Of a stretch of DNA of 64,000 nucleotides, positions 17,108 to 24,882 are shown piece by piece. A model generated the notes under the pieces. It was not told the origin of the DNA, did not search any database, and saw nothing but the letters and a program-made list of their open reading frames with translations. Both the position numbers and the translations under genes were made by a program. Origin of the DNA: Devosia sp. (lineage in GTDB: Bacteria > Pseudomonadota > Alphaproteobacteria > Rhizobiales > Devosiaceae); assembly GCF_025809055.1 (NCBI RefSeq), contig NZ_CP075529.1:558001-622000 (forward strand). The letters are read 5' to 3'. How positions within the stretch are numbered: position 1 is the stretch's first letter; the number at the start of each line of letters is the position of its first letter.

Positions 17108-17152
17108 TGGTGATCTCGGCGGGATTCGAACCCACGACCCCAGGATTAGGAA
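17108..17152 (-). tRNA. 3' half of tRNA-Arg(CCT): element attachment site
   Basis: On the minus strand this reads as the 3' part of a tRNA: an anticodon loop TTCCTAA (anticodon CCT, 17148-17150), a TCCTG half-stem, a five-base variable loop, a full T-arm with GTGGG, TTCGAAT and CCCGC, an acceptor half CGAGATC, the discriminator A and an encoded CCA ending at 17108. The 5' half is missing: the matching GATCTCG acceptor strand and D-arm are not found beyond 17152. Tyrosine integrases typically cross over near the anticodon loop of tRNA genes, and such a gene follows at 17337. I read this as an att half-site left by insertion; it is not a working tRNA. Confidence 0.75.
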
Positions 17153-17158
17153 TTCCGA

Positions 17159-17230
17159 CATCGATCCATATCCTGAGGCTCTCGGATACAATGGATTGAT
17201 ACCGTAATCCATCTAACTTCAATTGGATTA
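17159..17230. repeat. Inverted-repeat cluster next to the attachment site
   Basis: A long imperfect palindrome runs from 17159 to about 17200 (ATCGATCCAT ... ATGGATTGAT arms around CTGAG-GCT-CTCGG). It is followed by TAATCCA (17205-17211) and its inverse TGGATTA (17224-17230). The half-site ATCCAT/ATGGAT occurs repeatedly. Arm-type integrase or excisionase binding sites would be expected here; the repeats could also be operators of the integrase promoter. Confidence 0.5.
17191..17212. promoter_or_regulatory. 22-bp palindrome ATGGATT-N8-AATCCAT, copy 1
   Basis: A palindrome with perfect 7-bp arms separated by 8 bases, about 125 bases before the integrase start. The same arms with the same spacing recur at 30775-30796 in front of the replication gene. 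The spacers differ, which points to a bound protein rather than to recent duplication. Confidence 0.5.
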
Positions 17231-17284
17231 ACGAAGAATCTGCGACAGGCCTTGAAACAACGGCTTCCTGCGTATTTTCTGGAG

Positions 17285-17338
17285 GTCGTCCCAATGTCGT
17301 CCCAATCGACTTCGTTGGGACGGAAAGGTCGTCCCAAT
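17285..17338. repeat. Three GTCGTCCCAAT repeats at the integrase start
   Basis: Direct copies of GTCGTCCCAAT lie at 17285-17295, 17296-17306 and 17328-17338, the last running into the ATG of the integrase gene. An inverted partial copy, GTTGGGACG, lies at 17314-17322. Such iterated sites in front of integrase genes are commonly arm-type integrase sites or autoregulatory operators. Their position over the ribosome-binding region suggests that binding would also block expression. Confidence 0.5.
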
Positions 17339-18764
17339 GCCCGCTACCATTAATGCCGCCATCGTTGCCAAGGCCAAAGCCGATGCCCGCCCCGGTGCCA
17401 AGCGATATGAAGTGTCCGATTCCCGCGCAAAGGGCCTCGTTCTGCGAGTCGGCCCTTCCGGGGCTGTCTGGCAATTCCGCTATGCCGTAGACAAGCGCGA
17501 TGTTCGGCTGGCCATTGGCGATGTTGACACATGGACGATCGCCGAGGCGCGGGATCTGGTAGTCCGGGGACAAGCCATGTTGCGTGACCGATCCGGTCTG
17601 CCAAACGCCGAGTGGATCGAGAGGATGCTGGTCCGAACCGGCAAGATCGCTGAGGCCACGATGGCACCGGCACCTGAAAAACCTCGCGACGTTTTCCGGT
17701 GGACCTTCGAGCAGGGCAGGGCGGCTTTCCTCTACGAGATGAAGCGTACCAAATCTCCCGTCACGGCCGCCGACTACCGCCAGAAGATCTGCGCCGCCGA
17801 ATTCGAACCGTTCCAGAAGCGGCCACTGCCGACAATCGCGCGCACGGAGATGGCCGGCGTGGTCGGCAAAATCCATCGCAGCGGCCGCGAGACCCATGCG
17901 GCCAACACTGCACGGGTCATTTCGGCGGCGTGGAGCTGGTTTGAAAAGGATCAGCAGATCAGCGACGCCGGAGTGATCCCGGGGGTGATGAGAGGGTTGA
18001 AGGCCCCCGAACGGACACGCCGACCGTCGAAGAGGATGGTTGCTGACCCAACGCTCGAAGACCTCGGCCGCGTCATCGCCATTGCACGGTCCGGTGCCAT
18101 CGATCCGATCATCGGCTGCGCTGTCGAGTTCGTCGTTTGGTCGGTCCAACGGCGTCGCGCCGTAGCCAGCGCCAAGATCGAGGACTTCCGACCGCTCGAT
18201 GGCGATGAGGAAGGCCTGTGGTACGTGTACGCCGACGATAGGAAGCGCAGCGACGGCGACGCCCACGTGGTCCCGCTGCCGGCGGCGGCATGGGCATGCG
18301 TGAAGCGGGCGGTGGCAATCGTGGAAGCTGACTGGCAGGGACGGCTGGCTAGCGATCCTGATGTGCCTCGACCCGAGTATCTATTTCCCCAAACGCGAGC
18401 GCGACGGCGTGGCATGCCGCTGACCCATCTTAATCCGTCGACGCTCACTCATGCCATGGGCTTCATGCCGGGCGTGACATCAAGCCCGCACCACGTCCGC
18501 GCTATCTTCGGGACTTATGGGGAGCGAATTTTGGGGTTCAGCCGGCCAACGACGAGATTGATCCTCGATCACTCAGAGGGCGGGACGCGCAGCGATGTGA
18601 CCGGGCGACACTATAGCCTGCACGACGGAACGCATGAAAAATGGCCCGTGATGCGGAAATGGGCAGCGGCGATCGATGCCGATGTCGCGAGGGCGATTGA
18701 AGCCCTCGAGCCCGTTGACGAGCTCAAGCTGGCGATTGCGGCAGCGCGATACGGCGAGGCCTAG
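17337..18764 (+). CDS. Tyrosine recombinase (element integrase)
   Basis: A 475-residue phage-type integrase. Residues 1-100 look like the DUF4102-type arm-binding region (DSRAKGLVLRVGPSG, WQFRYAV), followed by a core-binding domain (SPVTAADYRQKI region). The catalytic domain has an Arg cluster (SVQRRRAVAS, near 270), a His-x-x-Arg box (PHHVRAIFGTYGE, near 385), a third His in LILDHSEG and the nucleophile Tyr in GRHYSLH near 425. It probably integrates the element into tRNA-Arg(CCT), whose 3' half is 185 bases away. GGAAAGG precedes ATG 17337. A related but truncated integrase lies at 53737-54321. Confidence 0.9.
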   Translation: MPATINAAIVAKAKADARPGAKRYEVSDSRAKGLVLRVGPSGAVWQFRYAVDKRDVRLAIGDVDTWTIAEARDLVVRGQAMLRDRSGLPNAEWIERMLVRTGKIAEATMAPAPEKPRDVFRWTFEQGRAAFLYEMKRTKSPVTAADYRQKICAAEFEPFQKRPLPTIARTEMAGVVGKIHRSGRETHAANTARVISAAWSWFEKDQQISDAGVIPGVMRGLKAPERTRRPSKRMVADPTLEDLGRVIAIARSGAIDPIIGCAVEFVVWSVQRRRAVASAKIEDFRPLDGDEEGLWYVYADDRKRSDGDAHVVPLPAAAWACVKRAVAIVEADWQGRLASDPDVPRPEYLFPQTRARRRGMPLTHLNPSTLTHAMGFMPGVTSSPHHVRAIFGTYGERILGFSRPTTRLILDHSEGGTRSDVTGRHYSLHDGTHEKWPVMRKWAAAIDADVARAIEALEPVDELKLAIAAARYGEA

Positions 18765-18824
18765 AAGTTCGGAGGCCAAATGAGCGGGAAGCGAGCGCGG
18801 GTGTTGATTCCACGTCGCCTGCGT

Positions 18825-19640
18825 TCACGCGCCAACCAGTTCCTCGTCGTGCCTGTTGGGCTGAACGTCAAATACTGGATGAAACGAGAGAAACTCGCGG
18901 GCGGCCGGGACGCAGACTGCATTGCCGTAACCCCTGAGCAGCTCCACTCGGGCGGGTACCCCATGAGCCAGCGGCTCAGATCCGGGTTCAATGGGACGAT
19001 ATCGTCCATCTGAGCAAACGACCCAGTCGGGATGTCGCCATGAATGTGAAAGGGCGCCGTCTGGGCGACGTCCTCGATCCTGCCCTGCTTCGCCCTCGAC
19101 GCCTTCCCTCGGCCACCGCTCTTCCCCAAACGCGGCGTCGGCCATCCAGTATATGCGGTCGCGGATTTGGGGCGAGCCGACGCCAGCAGCCGGAAACGCC
19201 GTGGCCCCAAAGGCGTAGCCCAGCGCCTCCAAGTCAGCTTGTACAAGGTCGAGCCAAGGATTTGCGTCCTTGCTCGCAACCTGCTCTCCAACGATTGTTG
19301 GAGGCTGACACTCTTGGATGAGCCAGTGCCAGGCGGGCCAAAGGTGCCGCTCGTCAGCAAACCCAGTTCTCGCGCCCGCTTGGGAGAAAGGCTGACACGG
19401 GCAACTGCCTGACCAAAGCTCTCGGTCGGCGGGCCATCCAGCCTGCTGGGCTGCGAGGGCCCAGCCCCCGATGCCGGCGAAGAAGTGGCACTGTCGATAG
19501 CCATCGAGTTCTCCCGGGGTGACGTCTTCGATTGAACGAGTGTCGACATCGCCTGCTGGAAGATGTCCATCTGCGATGAGCTGCTTGAGCCAGCGCGAGA
19601 TCTTGGGGTCATGCTCGTTGTAATAGACTTTGCCATTCAT
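18825..19640 (-). CDS. Phage-type C5 cytosine DNA methyltransferase
   Basis: A 271-residue solitary Dcm-like enzyme. Motif I is FFAGIGGWALAAQQAGW (53-69), the catalytic motif IV is SCPCQPFS with Cys82, motif VIII is QIRDRIYWM and motif X is GYGNAVCVPAA. Motif VI, usually Glu-Asn-Val, reads Gly-Glu-Gln-Val here. The N-terminal KVYYNEHDPKISRWLKQLI segment is typical of methyltransferase genes on phages and integrative elements. It converges on the integrase gene and has no restriction partner beside it, so it probably protects the element's DNA or alters host methylation. ATG 19640 has GAGGACGG upstream. Confidence 0.85.
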   Translation of the reverse strand: MNGKVYYNEHDPKISRWLKQLIADGHLPAGDVDTRSIEDVTPGELDGYRQCHFFAGIGGWALAAQQAGWPADRELWSGSCPCQPFSQAGARTGFADERHLWPAWHWLIQECQPPTIVGEQVASKDANPWLDLVQADLEALGYAFGATAFPAAGVGSPQIRDRIYWMADAAFGEERWPREGVEGEAGQDRGRRPDGALSHSWRHPDWVVCSDGRYRPIEPGSEPLAHGVPARVELLRGYGNAVCVPAAREFLSFHPVFDVQPNRHDEELVGA

Positions 19641-19761
19641 TTTCCGTCCTCTCCACGCGCTTTCACGCGAAGTGAAGCCGTCGTGCACCCATCAAGCCGA
19701 CGTCGACATCTCGCTGCAAGCAGAGGCGTGAATCTTCATTAAGCCGACGTCTACGCCGGGC

Positions 19762-20022
19762 TCAGGCAGCTTTGGTCAGCCGTTCCCATGCCGCTCGTTC
19801 TTCGGCCTCAGCTTCGTCGCGCTGCTCATTGATGCGGTCGAGTTCGGCTTGGACGGACGCATAGAATTCAGCCGAGAGGCCGGCGGTGAACAAGTTTTCC
19901 TGCACCCGCATCCACTGCCGGCTGAGTTGCCCACTCTTGTCGGCACGGACAATTTCGTGGTCACGCTGGCGGGCGGCTTCGAGCTGCTTCTTCTGTGCAC
20001 GCGTCATTTCTTCAGCCTTCAT
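19762..20022 (-). CDS. Small coiled-coil protein of unknown function
   Basis: An 86-residue, highly charged protein, almost entirely predicted helix, with many Glu, Arg, Gln and Ala and no Cys pair or membrane segment. Heptad-like spacing suggests a coiled coil. It lies in a minus-strand row between the methyltransferase and the HTH gene, a position typical of small accessory genes of integrative elements. I do not recognise a family. Confidence 0.55.
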   Translation of the reverse strand: MKAEEMTRAQKKQLEAARQRDHEIVRADKSGQLSRQWMRVQENLFTAGLSAEFYASVQAELDRINEQRDEAEAEERAAWERLTKAA

Positions 20023-20031
20023 CTGTTTGGG

Positions 20032-20274
20032 TTACAGGGCATCGCCGTCTTCGAGGGTCGAAAGGTCCTCCAAGTGACTTGTGTAGTCGCCCTTGCCGAC
20101 GTTTGGCCGGTTTTCCGTCCAGACAACGAACTGCGAGTTGAGTTCCGCGAAAACCTTGCCTTCCGGGGCAATCAGCTGAAACACGACTTCTCCCCAAGGC
20201 CCGGGGGGCTCACGTTCGACAACGACGCCGACCTTTGCCGCAGCCTTCTTCAATTGTGCAAGCGTGACGGTCAT
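20032..20274 (-). CDS. Small protein of unknown function
   Basis: An 80-residue acidic protein. It opens with a helix (TLAQLKKAAAKVGVVVE) and continues with short strands around GEVVFQLIAPEG and QFVVWTEN. It overlaps the stop of the upstream HTH gene by 4 bases (20271-20274), which implies translational coupling. I recognise no family; the coupling to a DNA-binding protein hints at a joint regulatory role. Confidence 0.6.
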   Translation of the reverse strand: MTVTLAQLKKAAAKVGVVVEREPPGPWGEVVFQLIAPEGKVFAELNSQFVVWTENRPNVGKGDYTSHLEDLSTLEDGDAL

Positions 20275-20636
20275 TTCTTGTTCCCTTCGTCCCAGTCGAG
20301 GTCGGCAAACTGCCGCAACACTCGCTGATCACTCCCCAACTCAGTCTTCGGTTTTGGCCCCGGCTTCTGTCGTCCCGGGGCACCTTCGATCCATTTCTCG
20401 GGCACACCATGGTGGAGAAACATCACGGCCAGTCTCGCTAGCAATCGCGGAACGGCCTGCTGACCACTTTCGTATTTTCGAATGGTCATGGCGGCTATGG
20501 CGTTGCTGCCGCCGTAGCCGGCCGCGCGAGCCATTTGAGTGGTCGAGAGATAGGTGAGCTTGCGTATCGCCTGCAGTTCCTCGCCAGTCATTGTCGCCGG
20601 GTCATAGTCGGGGCTTAGAACATCCCTGATCGTCAT
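20271..20636 (-). CDS. HTH transcriptional regulator (XRE-like)
   Basis: A 121-residue protein with a helix-turn-helix: TGEELQAIRKLTYLSTTQMARAAGYG is the first part and AAMTIRKYESGQQAVPRLLARLA the recognition region. A Lys/Gly/Pro-rich C-terminal tail follows (PGRQKPGPKPK). ATG 20636 is chosen because the upstream in-frame extension encodes a hydrophobic stretch unlike any regulator. It faces away from the AAA+ operon starting at 20935, and a symmetric site lies between them (20710-20734), so it may control both directions. Confidence 0.7.
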   Translation of the reverse strand: MTIRDVLSPDYDPATMTGEELQAIRKLTYLSTTQMARAAGYGGSNAIAAMTIRKYESGQQAVPRLLARLAVMFLHHGVPEKWIEGAPGRQKPGPKPKTELGSDQRVLRQFADLDWDEGNKK

Positions 20637-20709
20637 TCTTTTTGGCCCTGCTCGAAGTGGCATCGCTGCCAACGACGAAAAGATAAGGTAGATAAATATC
20701 CACTTCAAT

Positions 20710-20734
20710 AGTGTCGCCACCAAAAATCGACACT
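20710..20734. promoter_or_regulatory. Candidate operator AGTGTCG-N11-CGACACT
   Basis: Perfect 7-bp inverted arms at 20710-20716 and 20728-20734 lie in the 298-base gap between the HTH gene (minus) and the AAA+ operon (plus). A TATAAT-like hexamer for minus-strand transcription sits just upstream at about 20739-20746. This is a good candidate for autoregulation by the HTH protein. Confidence 0.4.
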
Positions 20735-20934
20735 GCAATGCATTATATCTAGAACGCGTGCAAAATCAGTGCGTTAGCGACCGCTCATTCTGCCGACGCT
20801 CAGGTCGATAAAATGCCGTCGAAGAAATCCCCGGACAGCGCGAACAATCCGGGGTAGCCATGGCTGCAGGTCGCCATCGTCGCGGCCACGTATCCCTAGG
20901 CCCAGCCCGCATAAGCGGAGTGCCATAGGGCAGG

Positions 20935-22548
20935 GTGCCGGAACCGGCCCGCTTCATTCCCACCATGACATCAAAGGATTCCACCCGCGCCAGCGACGGC
21001 GCTCGCGAGCACTATGTTGCTCGCCAAAAGTCACACCACGCATTCAGCACGGGCACCCGGCCCGACGTTGACGATCTATTGTCGGGCGCGCCATTCATGA
21101 GCGACGACATCAGGATCGATGCGCGTTCGTGGGCGGAGTTCATGCTGCGAGACGCCGCCGAATTGCGGGCCTATCAGTCCATGGTGCGCGACACAGGCTG
21201 CAGCGTGAATCTGCGCCGCGCATTGAGGGCGTTGCGCGACAGCGTAAGCCTGCAGACGGTTGCGCCGGTCGAGCAAGCGGCGCGGGCAGTAAGCGACGAC
21301 GATGCGATCACTCGCATGCTCGTCTACAGATCGTGTCTGCGCGATGAAGCTGCTCGCCGCGAGCTGTCGAAGATCGCCGGCGAAACTCAATACGGCCACA
21401 GCAGCTACATGCAGGCGCAGCGCAATGCAGTGTCGATCGGGCTTGTGCACAGCTACAGCTGCCGCTCAATGCGAGATTACCACTCGCGCGGCCGGCACTG
21501 GATCGCCAGCCAAGCCGCCGTGCTGGAAGACCTGCGCCTCGCCGCCCTCGAAGCGAAGGCAGCGGAGTTGCTCGGGCAGCTCGTCGGAAAGACAAAGTCG
21601 AAAATGGACGAGGACCGCGAGTGGATCGATCGTGTCATCGGCGAGGACCGTGGCGAGATCGCGGAGACTTTGCCGCCGCGCGAGACCTTCGGCATCGTCG
21701 TGGTGCCTGCGCTGCCGGAGGGCGGGACGTCGTGGCGCAAGGAAATCGTCAAGAGCTGGCACTCTCTCGCCGGCACTCGTTTGCCTGCGGTCCATCGCGG
21801 AGATATCGCTGGGCATCGCCGTTCGCTGGTCGAACGCTGGCCGCATGCCGACGATCTGATCGACATCATCCTTGGCGACCTCGCCGCCACCCCAGCCGTG
21901 CGCTTCCGACCGACCCTGCTCGTCGGGTCCCCGGGGTCAGGCAAGTCGAGCTTCGCCCGCGCCATTTTCGACACCGTGGGCCTGCCTTGCGAGTTGCAGT
22001 CGTTCGCCGGCCTGCATGACGCTGCGTTGATGGGCACGTCTGCCCAGTGGTCCAGCGCTCGCGAAAGCGCGCCGCTGCAGCTCATCAAGCGGTCGGGCAA
22101 GGCATCGGTGGGCATCATCTGGGACGAAATCGAAAAGGCCTCGAGCGACCGCCGCAATGGCGCGCCGGCTGATGCCCTTCTGCCAATGCTCGAAGTCGAC
22201 CAAGCCCGAGCGTATCGCGACCTCTGTCTCGAAGTCGAAGTCGATCTGTCGCTCGTCAGCCATTTCGCGACGGCGAACAGCCTCGAAGGCGTGCCGGCCC
22301 CAGTCCGCGACCGCATGCGGATTCTCACGATGCCGGAACCAGGCTGGGAGCACCTGGGCACGCTGTCGAGGCAAATCGTCGATCGCATCGCTCGCGAGCG
22401 CGGCGTCGATAGCAGATGGTTCGCGCCGCTGGCTGAAGACGAGATGGACCTCGTTCGGCAGGCGTGGCCGGGCGGGTCTCTGAGGCAGCTCAGCCGCATC
22501 ATCACGACGCTGCTCGACGGCCGCGATCGGCTGATCGGGAGGTGCTGA
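20935..22548 (+). CDS. AAA+ ATPase, Lon-like ATPase domain without protease
   Basis: A 537-residue protein whose C-terminal half is an AAA+ module: Walker A GSPGSGKSS near 331-339, Walker B VGIIWDEIEK near 391-400, a sensor-1 strand FATANSLEGVP (Asn) and a C-terminal lid with GGSLRQLSRII. The ATPase part resembles the Lon ATPase, but no Ser-Lys protease domain follows. The N-terminal 280 residues are mostly helical and have no family I recognise; they may choose the substrate. The start is uncertain: GTG 20935 has GGGCAGG upstream, while ATG 20965 and ATG 21097 have weaker sites. It is the first gene of a tightly packed operon through 24704. No role can be proven; chaperone-like remodelling of an element or host protein is plausible. 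Confidence 0.75.
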   Translation: MPEPARFIPTMTSKDSTRASDGAREHYVARQKSHHAFSTGTRPDVDDLLSGAPFMSDDIRIDARSWAEFMLRDAAELRAYQSMVRDTGCSVNLRRALRALRDSVSLQTVAPVEQAARAVSDDDAITRMLVYRSCLRDEAARRELSKIAGETQYGHSSYMQAQRNAVSIGLVHSYSCRSMRDYHSRGRHWIASQAAVLEDLRLAALEAKAAELLGQLVGKTKSKMDEDREWIDRVIGEDRGEIAETLPPRETFGIVVVPALPEGGTSWRKEIVKSWHSLAGTRLPAVHRGDIAGHRRSLVERWPHADDLIDIILGDLAATPAVRFRPTLLVGSPGSGKSSFARAIFDTVGLPCELQSFAGLHDAALMGTSAQWSSARESAPLQLIKRSGKASVGIIWDEIEKASSDRRNGAPADALLPMLEVDQARAYRDLCLEVEVDLSLVSHFATANSLEGVPAPVRDRMRILTMPEPGWEHLGTLSRQIVDRIARERGVDSRWFAPLAEDEMDLVRQAWPGGSLRQLSRIITTLLDGRDRLIGRC

Positions 22549-22847
22549 TGGACGATCTCATGAAGCGCCTCATGTCGTTGGCAGTGTTGAGCGGCATCAC
22601 GCCGCGACCGTCCGAGCGCGAGTTGGACGCGGCACCGGTGCTGTCGAACTGGTCGCTGGCGCGCGTGCCTGGTGATGCCGGATTGGCATTGGTGGGCAGC
22701 GTGGTGGGGCATCCGCGCCTCGGCGACAGGCCGGCGATCGTCACGTCCGAGCTGATCGCTTTCTATCCGGCTGACGGATGGGCGCGCACACGGTCGCGGG
22801 TCTATCGGCTCGCCCCGCAGGATGGGGGGCGCGATGGTCATCCGTGA
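22548..22847 (+). CDS. Small DUF6634-like protein
   Basis: A 99-residue protein whose ATG overlaps the AAA+ stop as TGATG. It has the pattern LVGSVVGHPRLGDRPAIVTS followed by GWARTRSRVYRLA, which I associate, with some doubt, with the DUF6634 family of small Rhizobiales proteins. The Gly-His-Pro and Trp-Ala-Arg-Thr blocks look like the conserved core. Function unknown; translational coupling suggests it works with the AAA+ ATPase. Confidence 0.65.
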   Translation: MDDLMKRLMSLAVLSGITPRPSERELDAAPVLSNWSLARVPGDAGLALVGSVVGHPRLGDRPAIVTSELIAFYPADGWARTRSRVYRLAPQDGGRDGHP

Positions 22848-23076
22848 AAGCGACCGCCGCCTCGCGCGCGGGGCCTATCAAGTCGCCGTTGGCATGATCG
22901 GCCAGCGCGATCCGTCCGTCGCGGACATCGCCGCGGCGGCGCTGGAGCACCCGTCGCCAATCACTGTCCGCGCACCGCTGTCTGCAGGTGCCGGCAAGCC
23001 ATGGTTGCCGATGTTGCTCGAAGCGCTGGCGCAGGTCGGCGTGGCCGGCGCCGAAGACGTTCTGAAAGGAGAATGA
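22834..23076 (+). CDS. Small protein of unknown function in the AAA+ operon
   Basis: An 80-residue protein starting at ATG 22834 inside the end of the previous gene (14-base overlap). It is mostly helical (RLARGAYQVAVGMIGQ, VADIAAAALEH, PWLPMLLEALAQVG). An in-frame ATG four codons upstream is possible. No family recognised. The overlap and the strong AAGGAG site after it show it is part of the operon. Confidence 0.55.
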   Translation: MVIRESDRRLARGAYQVAVGMIGQRDPSVADIAAAALEHPSPITVRAPLSAGAGKPWLPMLLEALAQVGVAGAEDVLKGE

Positions 23077-23077
23077 C

Positions 23078-23287
23078 ATGCACTACGACGACATCATCAT
23101 CAGAAACAGTGCGCAGTGTCTGAGCTGCGGCGACGAAATCGAATCCACGCACGGTCATGATTTCCGTTCGTGCAGCTGCGGCAATCTCTGCGTCGACGGC
23201 GGGAAGCAATACCTGCGGCGCGTTTTTAAGCCCGGAGCGCTGTGGCGGGACACGTCGATCACACGACCGCGCGAGGGCGGCGAATGA
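23078..23287 (+). CDS. Small zinc-ribbon protein (DUF7695-like)
   Basis: A 69-residue protein with two Cys pairs, CLSCGDEIES and CSCGNLCVDGG, arranged as a zinc ribbon, between an RNSAQ start and a YLRR end. This pattern is a small widespread phage and element family that I recall as DUF7695. AAGGAG lies seven bases before ATG 23078. It may bind nucleic acid or a protein partner; no activity is known to me. Confidence 0.7.
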   Translation: MHYDDIIIRNSAQCLSCGDEIESTHGHDFRSCSCGNLCVDGGKQYLRRVFKPGALWRDTSITRPREGGE

Positions 23288-23949
23288 GCAGTTGGGCAGA
23301 CAATGAAAGCGCTCTCGACCGTGCGCGCGAGCTGCTGGCCAATCGCTATCCGAACTCGTTCCCCGCGATCATCGACACGTTCGACATCGCATATTGCGGC
23401 TGGGAATGCGACTATATGGGGGCGCTGATCACAGTCGACGGCGTGCCCGAGATCGTCGTCATTGATCGGTATTCGGGCGATCGCCGGCCGGACATCGAGC
23501 AGGTCCGAGAGCAGCTCGCGGAGTACCGGCGCTTGATCGCGGAGACTGAGCGCGTGCTTCGGCGATATGGCGAGCTTGCGGGGACCGTTGATCACGTGGA
23601 CATGCACGGCGCCGAATGGCAGCTGCAGCGCGATCCGGGGGAATCCGACGAAGACTACGCAGCGCGACGGTTGCTCTTCGGCGATGGAACCGGCCGGCTC
23701 TATCAACTGCGCCGGCGTGGCGGCGAGACCGACGACGCATACGTCGCGCGCGTGCAGAGCTTCGCGAAAGTCACTATCAAAATCATCGAGCGATCGCCGA
23801 CGTTCGAGCAAGTCGGCTTCGTCGAGCAAGATCGCCGGCATCTCAAATCCGAGATCGCGGAGCTTCAGCGTAGGCTCGCGGACGCACGTGAGCAGCTGGC
23901 AAAAGCTGAGAAGTATCTCGCCGGCGGCGACGACGAGGACGGCGAATGA
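23284..23949 (+). CDS. Hypothetical protein with C-terminal coiled coil
   Basis: A 221-residue protein; its ATG overlaps the zinc-ribbon stop as ATGA. The N-terminal region has a few strands (YMGALITVDGVPEIVVIDRYSG). A helix at about 75-100 and a clear coiled coil at the C-terminus (HLKSEIAELQRRLADAREQ) follow. Strongly charged throughout. I do not recognise it. Its place between a zinc ribbon and a phosphoesterase inside one overlapping operon suggests a structural or adaptor role. Confidence 0.6.
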   Translation: MSSWADNESALDRARELLANRYPNSFPAIIDTFDIAYCGWECDYMGALITVDGVPEIVVIDRYSGDRRPDIEQVREQLAEYRRLIAETERVLRRYGELAGTVDHVDMHGAEWQLQRDPGESDEDYAARRLLFGDGTGRLYQLRRRGGETDDAYVARVQSFAKVTIKIIERSPTFEQVGFVEQDRRHLKSEIAELQRRLADAREQLAKAEKYLAGGDDEDGE

Positions 23950-24704
23950 GGCTATGGATCGTGAGCGACCTGCATTGCGACAGCACGTTCTGGGTGCCTG
24001 ACCGCATCCCGCCCCATCATGCAATGATCATCGCAGGCGACGTCGACAAGGCCGCCGCCGAGACCGAACAGACGTTGCTGATGCTGGCCAGATGGTCGCC
24101 GGCGCCGATCGTTTTCGTGCCCGGCAATCATGATGTGATGAGCGCCGGGTTGGATGCCTGGGATAGCGGAAACGGGGACCTTCTCGATCGTGGCATCCAC
24201 GTGCTGTCGTCAGGTCAGACCGTCGTCATCGAAGGCGTTCGCTTCGTCGGCGCAACTCTGTGGACCGACTTCAGCCTTGCCGATGATGTCTTTGGGTCTG
24301 AAGCTTGGGCAGCGAAACACATGCCGGAATATCAGCGCGTCAAGAAACCGGACGGCACTGCCATCTGGCCAGCGGACACCCGGGCTGCCCACGCACAGCA
24401 CCGCGCGACGATCGATGCCGCGCTGTCGCAGCCATTCGCCGGCCCGACCGTCGTGGTCACGCATCATGCCCCCAGCCGCCGATCCATCGCCGGCAGCGTC
24501 GAGGTCAGCGATGCCGCCTTTGCCTCCGATCTCGAGCCGATGATCATGCGACATCAGCCGACGCTCTGGGTGCATGGGCATGTCCACCAGCACCACGACT
24601 ATCTGATTGGAAACACACGGATAATCGCGAACCCCAGAGGATATCAGGGGCCGGATCACGGCGAGGACAGTGGTTTCATCGAGGATTTGGTCGTCGAAGT
24701 CTGA
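23946..24704 (+). CDS. Calcineurin-like metallophosphoesterase
   Basis: A 252-residue enzyme with the complete metal-binding set of the family: SDLHCD at the N-terminus (residues 7-12), GDVD near 31, GNHD near 60, THHAPS near 174 and HGHVHQ near 214. Such enzymes cleave phosphoesters in nucleotides, nucleic acids or proteins; the substrate is not readable. The ATG overlaps the previous stop as ATGA, making it the last gene of the AAA+ operon. Similar enzymes occur on phages and mobile elements. Confidence 0.85.
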   Translation: MRLWIVSDLHCDSTFWVPDRIPPHHAMIIAGDVDKAAAETEQTLLMLARWSPAPIVFVPGNHDVMSAGLDAWDSGNGDLLDRGIHVLSSGQTVVIEGVRFVGATLWTDFSLADDVFGSEAWAAKHMPEYQRVKKPDGTAIWPADTRAAHAQHRATIDAALSQPFAGPTVVVTHHAPSRRSIAGSVEVSDAAFASDLEPMIMRHQPTLWVHGHVHQHHDYLIGNTRIIANPRGYQGPDHGEDSGFIEDLVVEV

Positions 24705-24753
24705 GGGGTAGCGCGTTGAATTTGATAGCTAATTCAGGATGCGGGCGCGAAAT

Positions 24754-24807
24754 GACCTGCTGGCGATCTGCGGGCAGGTCGGTAGCAGGTTAACGGCTTA
24801 ATAACCT
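24754..24807. promoter_or_regulatory. Inverted repeats upstream of the EcoRII-type methylase gene
   Basis: Two inverted repeats sit in the 178-base gap before the methyltransferase gene: GACCTGC (24754-24760) with GCAGGTC (24774-24780), and AGGTTA (24787-24792) with TAACCT (24802-24807). The methyltransferase has an N-terminal HTH, and methylases of the SsoII/Ecl18kI group repress their own promoter through such a domain. These repeats are candidate operators; the first may instead be a terminator of the upstream operon. Confidence 0.4.
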
Positions 24808-24882
24808 ATTTTTGTGCATGTTCTGTTCTTGTCAGCGAGGTGGAAACCTGGCAACGTGACAAAAAAATACCCAGAGGGCGAA

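Noticed and set aside
17108..17152. Functional tRNA-Arg
   Set aside because: The acceptor 5' strand, D-arm and 5' anticodon stem are absent, so it cannot fold as a complete tRNA.
17285..17338. CRISPR-like repeat array
   Set aside because: Only three 11-bp copies with two adjacent and no regular spacers; no cas genes in the window.
17034..18266. 410-codon ORF on the minus strand
   Set aside because: Runs across the tRNA fragment, the integrase promoter repeats and half of the integrase; not a plausible gene.
20766..20984. 72-codon minus-strand ORF over the AAA+ gene start
   Set aside because: Overlaps the AAA+ start and the promoter region; composition rich in Arg, Pro and Gly and no recognisable family.
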